From Verrucomicrobiales bacterium (GTDB taxonomy: Bacteria > Verrucomicrobiota > Verrucomicrobiia > Verrucomicrobiales > SLCJ01): DNA of 15,494 bases. Both the position numbers and the translations under genes were made by a program. The notes under the pieces were generated by a model. It did no database searches and was not told the DNA's origin. It saw nothing but the letters and a program-made list of their open reading frames with translations. The DNA lies in assembly GCA_007125835.1 (NCBI GenBank), contig SLCJ01000388.1, positions 1-15,494 on the forward strand, read 5' to 3'. Shown here piece by piece: positions 14,929 to 15,494 of the stretch (position 1 is the stretch's first letter; every line of letters begins with the position of its first letter).

Positions 14929-15300
14929 ATGGCCTTGCCAACAGACCCAGAAGCGCAGCCGGACCCACAGGCCGCCGCCCTGTACGACGAGGCCAGCGGT
15001 TCTCTCGCCATCGGCGAACTCGAAGAGGCCGTGGCCGCCTACCGGCAGTGCGTCGAGATCGACCCCGACTACTTCGACGCATGGCATGCCCTCGGCATGG
15101 CTCTGTTGAAAATCGGCGACACCAAGGAAGCCATTGGCGCCGGCCTCATGGCCACCACCCTCCGCCCAAACGACCTCCTCGCCTGGACCGCCCTCTCCCA
15201 GATGTATGTCAAGGACGGCCAAATCGCCGAAGCCGAAGACGCCAAAGGCAAGGCCCGCATCCTTTCCCTCGGCGGACGCGTGGTCAAAGACCAACCGTAA
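14929..15300 (+). CDS. Small tetratricopeptide-repeat protein
   Basis: 123 residues made almost wholly of three TPRs: about 17-46 (ALYDEASGSLAIGELEEAV), 51-80 (AWHALGMALLKIGDTKEAI) and 85-114 (AWTALSQMYVKDGQIAEAE). No signal peptide is visible, so it is probably cytoplasmic, unlike the two envelope proteins before it. The frame is open back to 14818, but that would overlap the chaperone gene; the ATG at 14929 leaves a 53-bp gap and starts a normal TPR protein. Role unknown; likely a protein-protein adaptor. It probably belongs to the same transcript as the coiled-coil/TPR and chaperone genes. Confidence 0.8.
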   Translation: MALPTDPEAQPDPQAAALYDEASGSLAIGELEEAVAAYRQCVEIDPDYFDAWHALGMALLKIGDTKEAIGAGLMATTLRPNDLLAWTALSQMYVKDGQIAEAEDAKGKARILSLGGRVVKDQP

Positions 15301-15372
15301 CACTCACCGGGAACGCCTGCGTCACCGTGGGAAGGGAGCCTAGTGTAGTCCGCCGAGCAGATGGCATATTAT

Positions 15373-15468
15373 AAATGAGGGATTTTTTCCGAGTCCAAGG
15401 CGCGAGGAGGGCGCGAATCGAGATTCGCAACCGACGAGCAACGCCGGAATCGGGAAAAAGACCCATTT
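15373..15468. repeat. 96-bp imperfect palindrome with central hairpin (REP/MITE-like)
   Basis: The left arm 15373-15396 (AAATGAGGGATTTTTTCC then GAGTCC) is an imperfect inverted copy of the right arm 15446-15468 (GGAATCGGGAAAAAG then ACCCATTT), with a few mismatches and two small gaps. Exactly at the centre (15420/15421) lies a perfect hairpin: GCGAATC (15413-15419) and GATTCGC (15422-15428) around GA. The inner shoulders are only partly complementary. The element sits just after the TPR gene in a 194-bp stretch without a credible gene. The nested symmetry resembles dispersed intergenic repeats, but no second copy occurs in this window. Confidence 0.5.
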
Positions 15469-15474
15469 CAGCCC

Positions 15475-15493
15475 AAAAAACCCCGCGCAGCGG
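15475..15493 (-). terminator. Possible terminator of a leftward gene beyond the right edge
   Basis: Read on the - strand, CCGC (15493-15490), loop TGC and GCGG (15486-15483) form a short GC stem, followed after GG by six T (15480-15475). It would end a gene entering from the right. Only a 4-bp stem is visible and the window edge cuts the context. Confidence 0.3.
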
Positions 15494-15494
15494 C

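Noticed and set aside
15284..15466. 60-codon - strand frame in the right-hand intergenic stretch
   Set aside because: It is mostly inside the palindromic element and overlaps the end of the TPR gene. Repeats often give such chance frames.

Overview
The window is a GC-rich stretch of chromosome from a Gram-negative (two-membrane) bacterium. The envelope gene set, the Tat-exported Gfo/Idh/MocA oxidoreductase, the large coiled-coil/TPR proteins and the near-absence of Shine-Dalgarno sequences fit a Verrucomicrobiota-like (PVC) organism. That placement is an inference from gene style; no rRNA or other marker in the window fixes it. I see no tRNA, rRNA, CRISPR array, transposase or phage gene. Fourteen protein genes are called (one partial) and no gap between genes exceeds about 255 bp.

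Left part (+ strand, 1-2112): the 3' end of a TonB-type energy transducer, then ExbB and ExbD, tightly packed or overlapping, then a small membrane-anchored coiled-coil protein. Together these are a proton-motive-force-driven inner-membrane motor for outer-membrane transport. The coiled-coil protein is a possible extra partner with an unusual asparagine heptad ladder.

Second block (- strand, 7216 down to 2216): lipA (lipoyl synthase), sanA (envelope barrier DUF218 protein), a PBP2-type transpeptidase with an unusual C-terminal tail, and metF (5,10-methylenetetrahydrofolate reductase). sanA and the PBP2 gene overlap as ATGA and are probably translationally coupled.

Middle: an Rnk/GreA-like protein (+, 7402-7818) converges on a three-gene module on the - strand: DoxX-family membrane protein, Tat-exported Gfo/Idh/MocA oxidoreductase with a lipobox, and a discoidin-like lipoprotein. 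A strong hairpin terminator lies between the two convergent units. All three products of the module are predicted to act in or outside the inner membrane, so it reads as an exported carbohydrate-redox module. This is the best candidate for an undescribed system here. The leaders of its first and last genes share a motif, and the gap before the lipoprotein gene holds two strong stem-loops.

Right part (+ strand, 11102-15300): a 697-residue exported protein with a long coiled coil and C-terminal TPRs (laid out like a much enlarged CpoB/YbgF), a membrane-anchored SurA/PpiD-like chaperone without a recognisable active parvulin domain, and a small TPR protein. The last 194 bp hold no gene but contain a 96-bp imperfect palindrome with a perfect central hairpin, resembling a REP- or MITE-type intergenic repeat.
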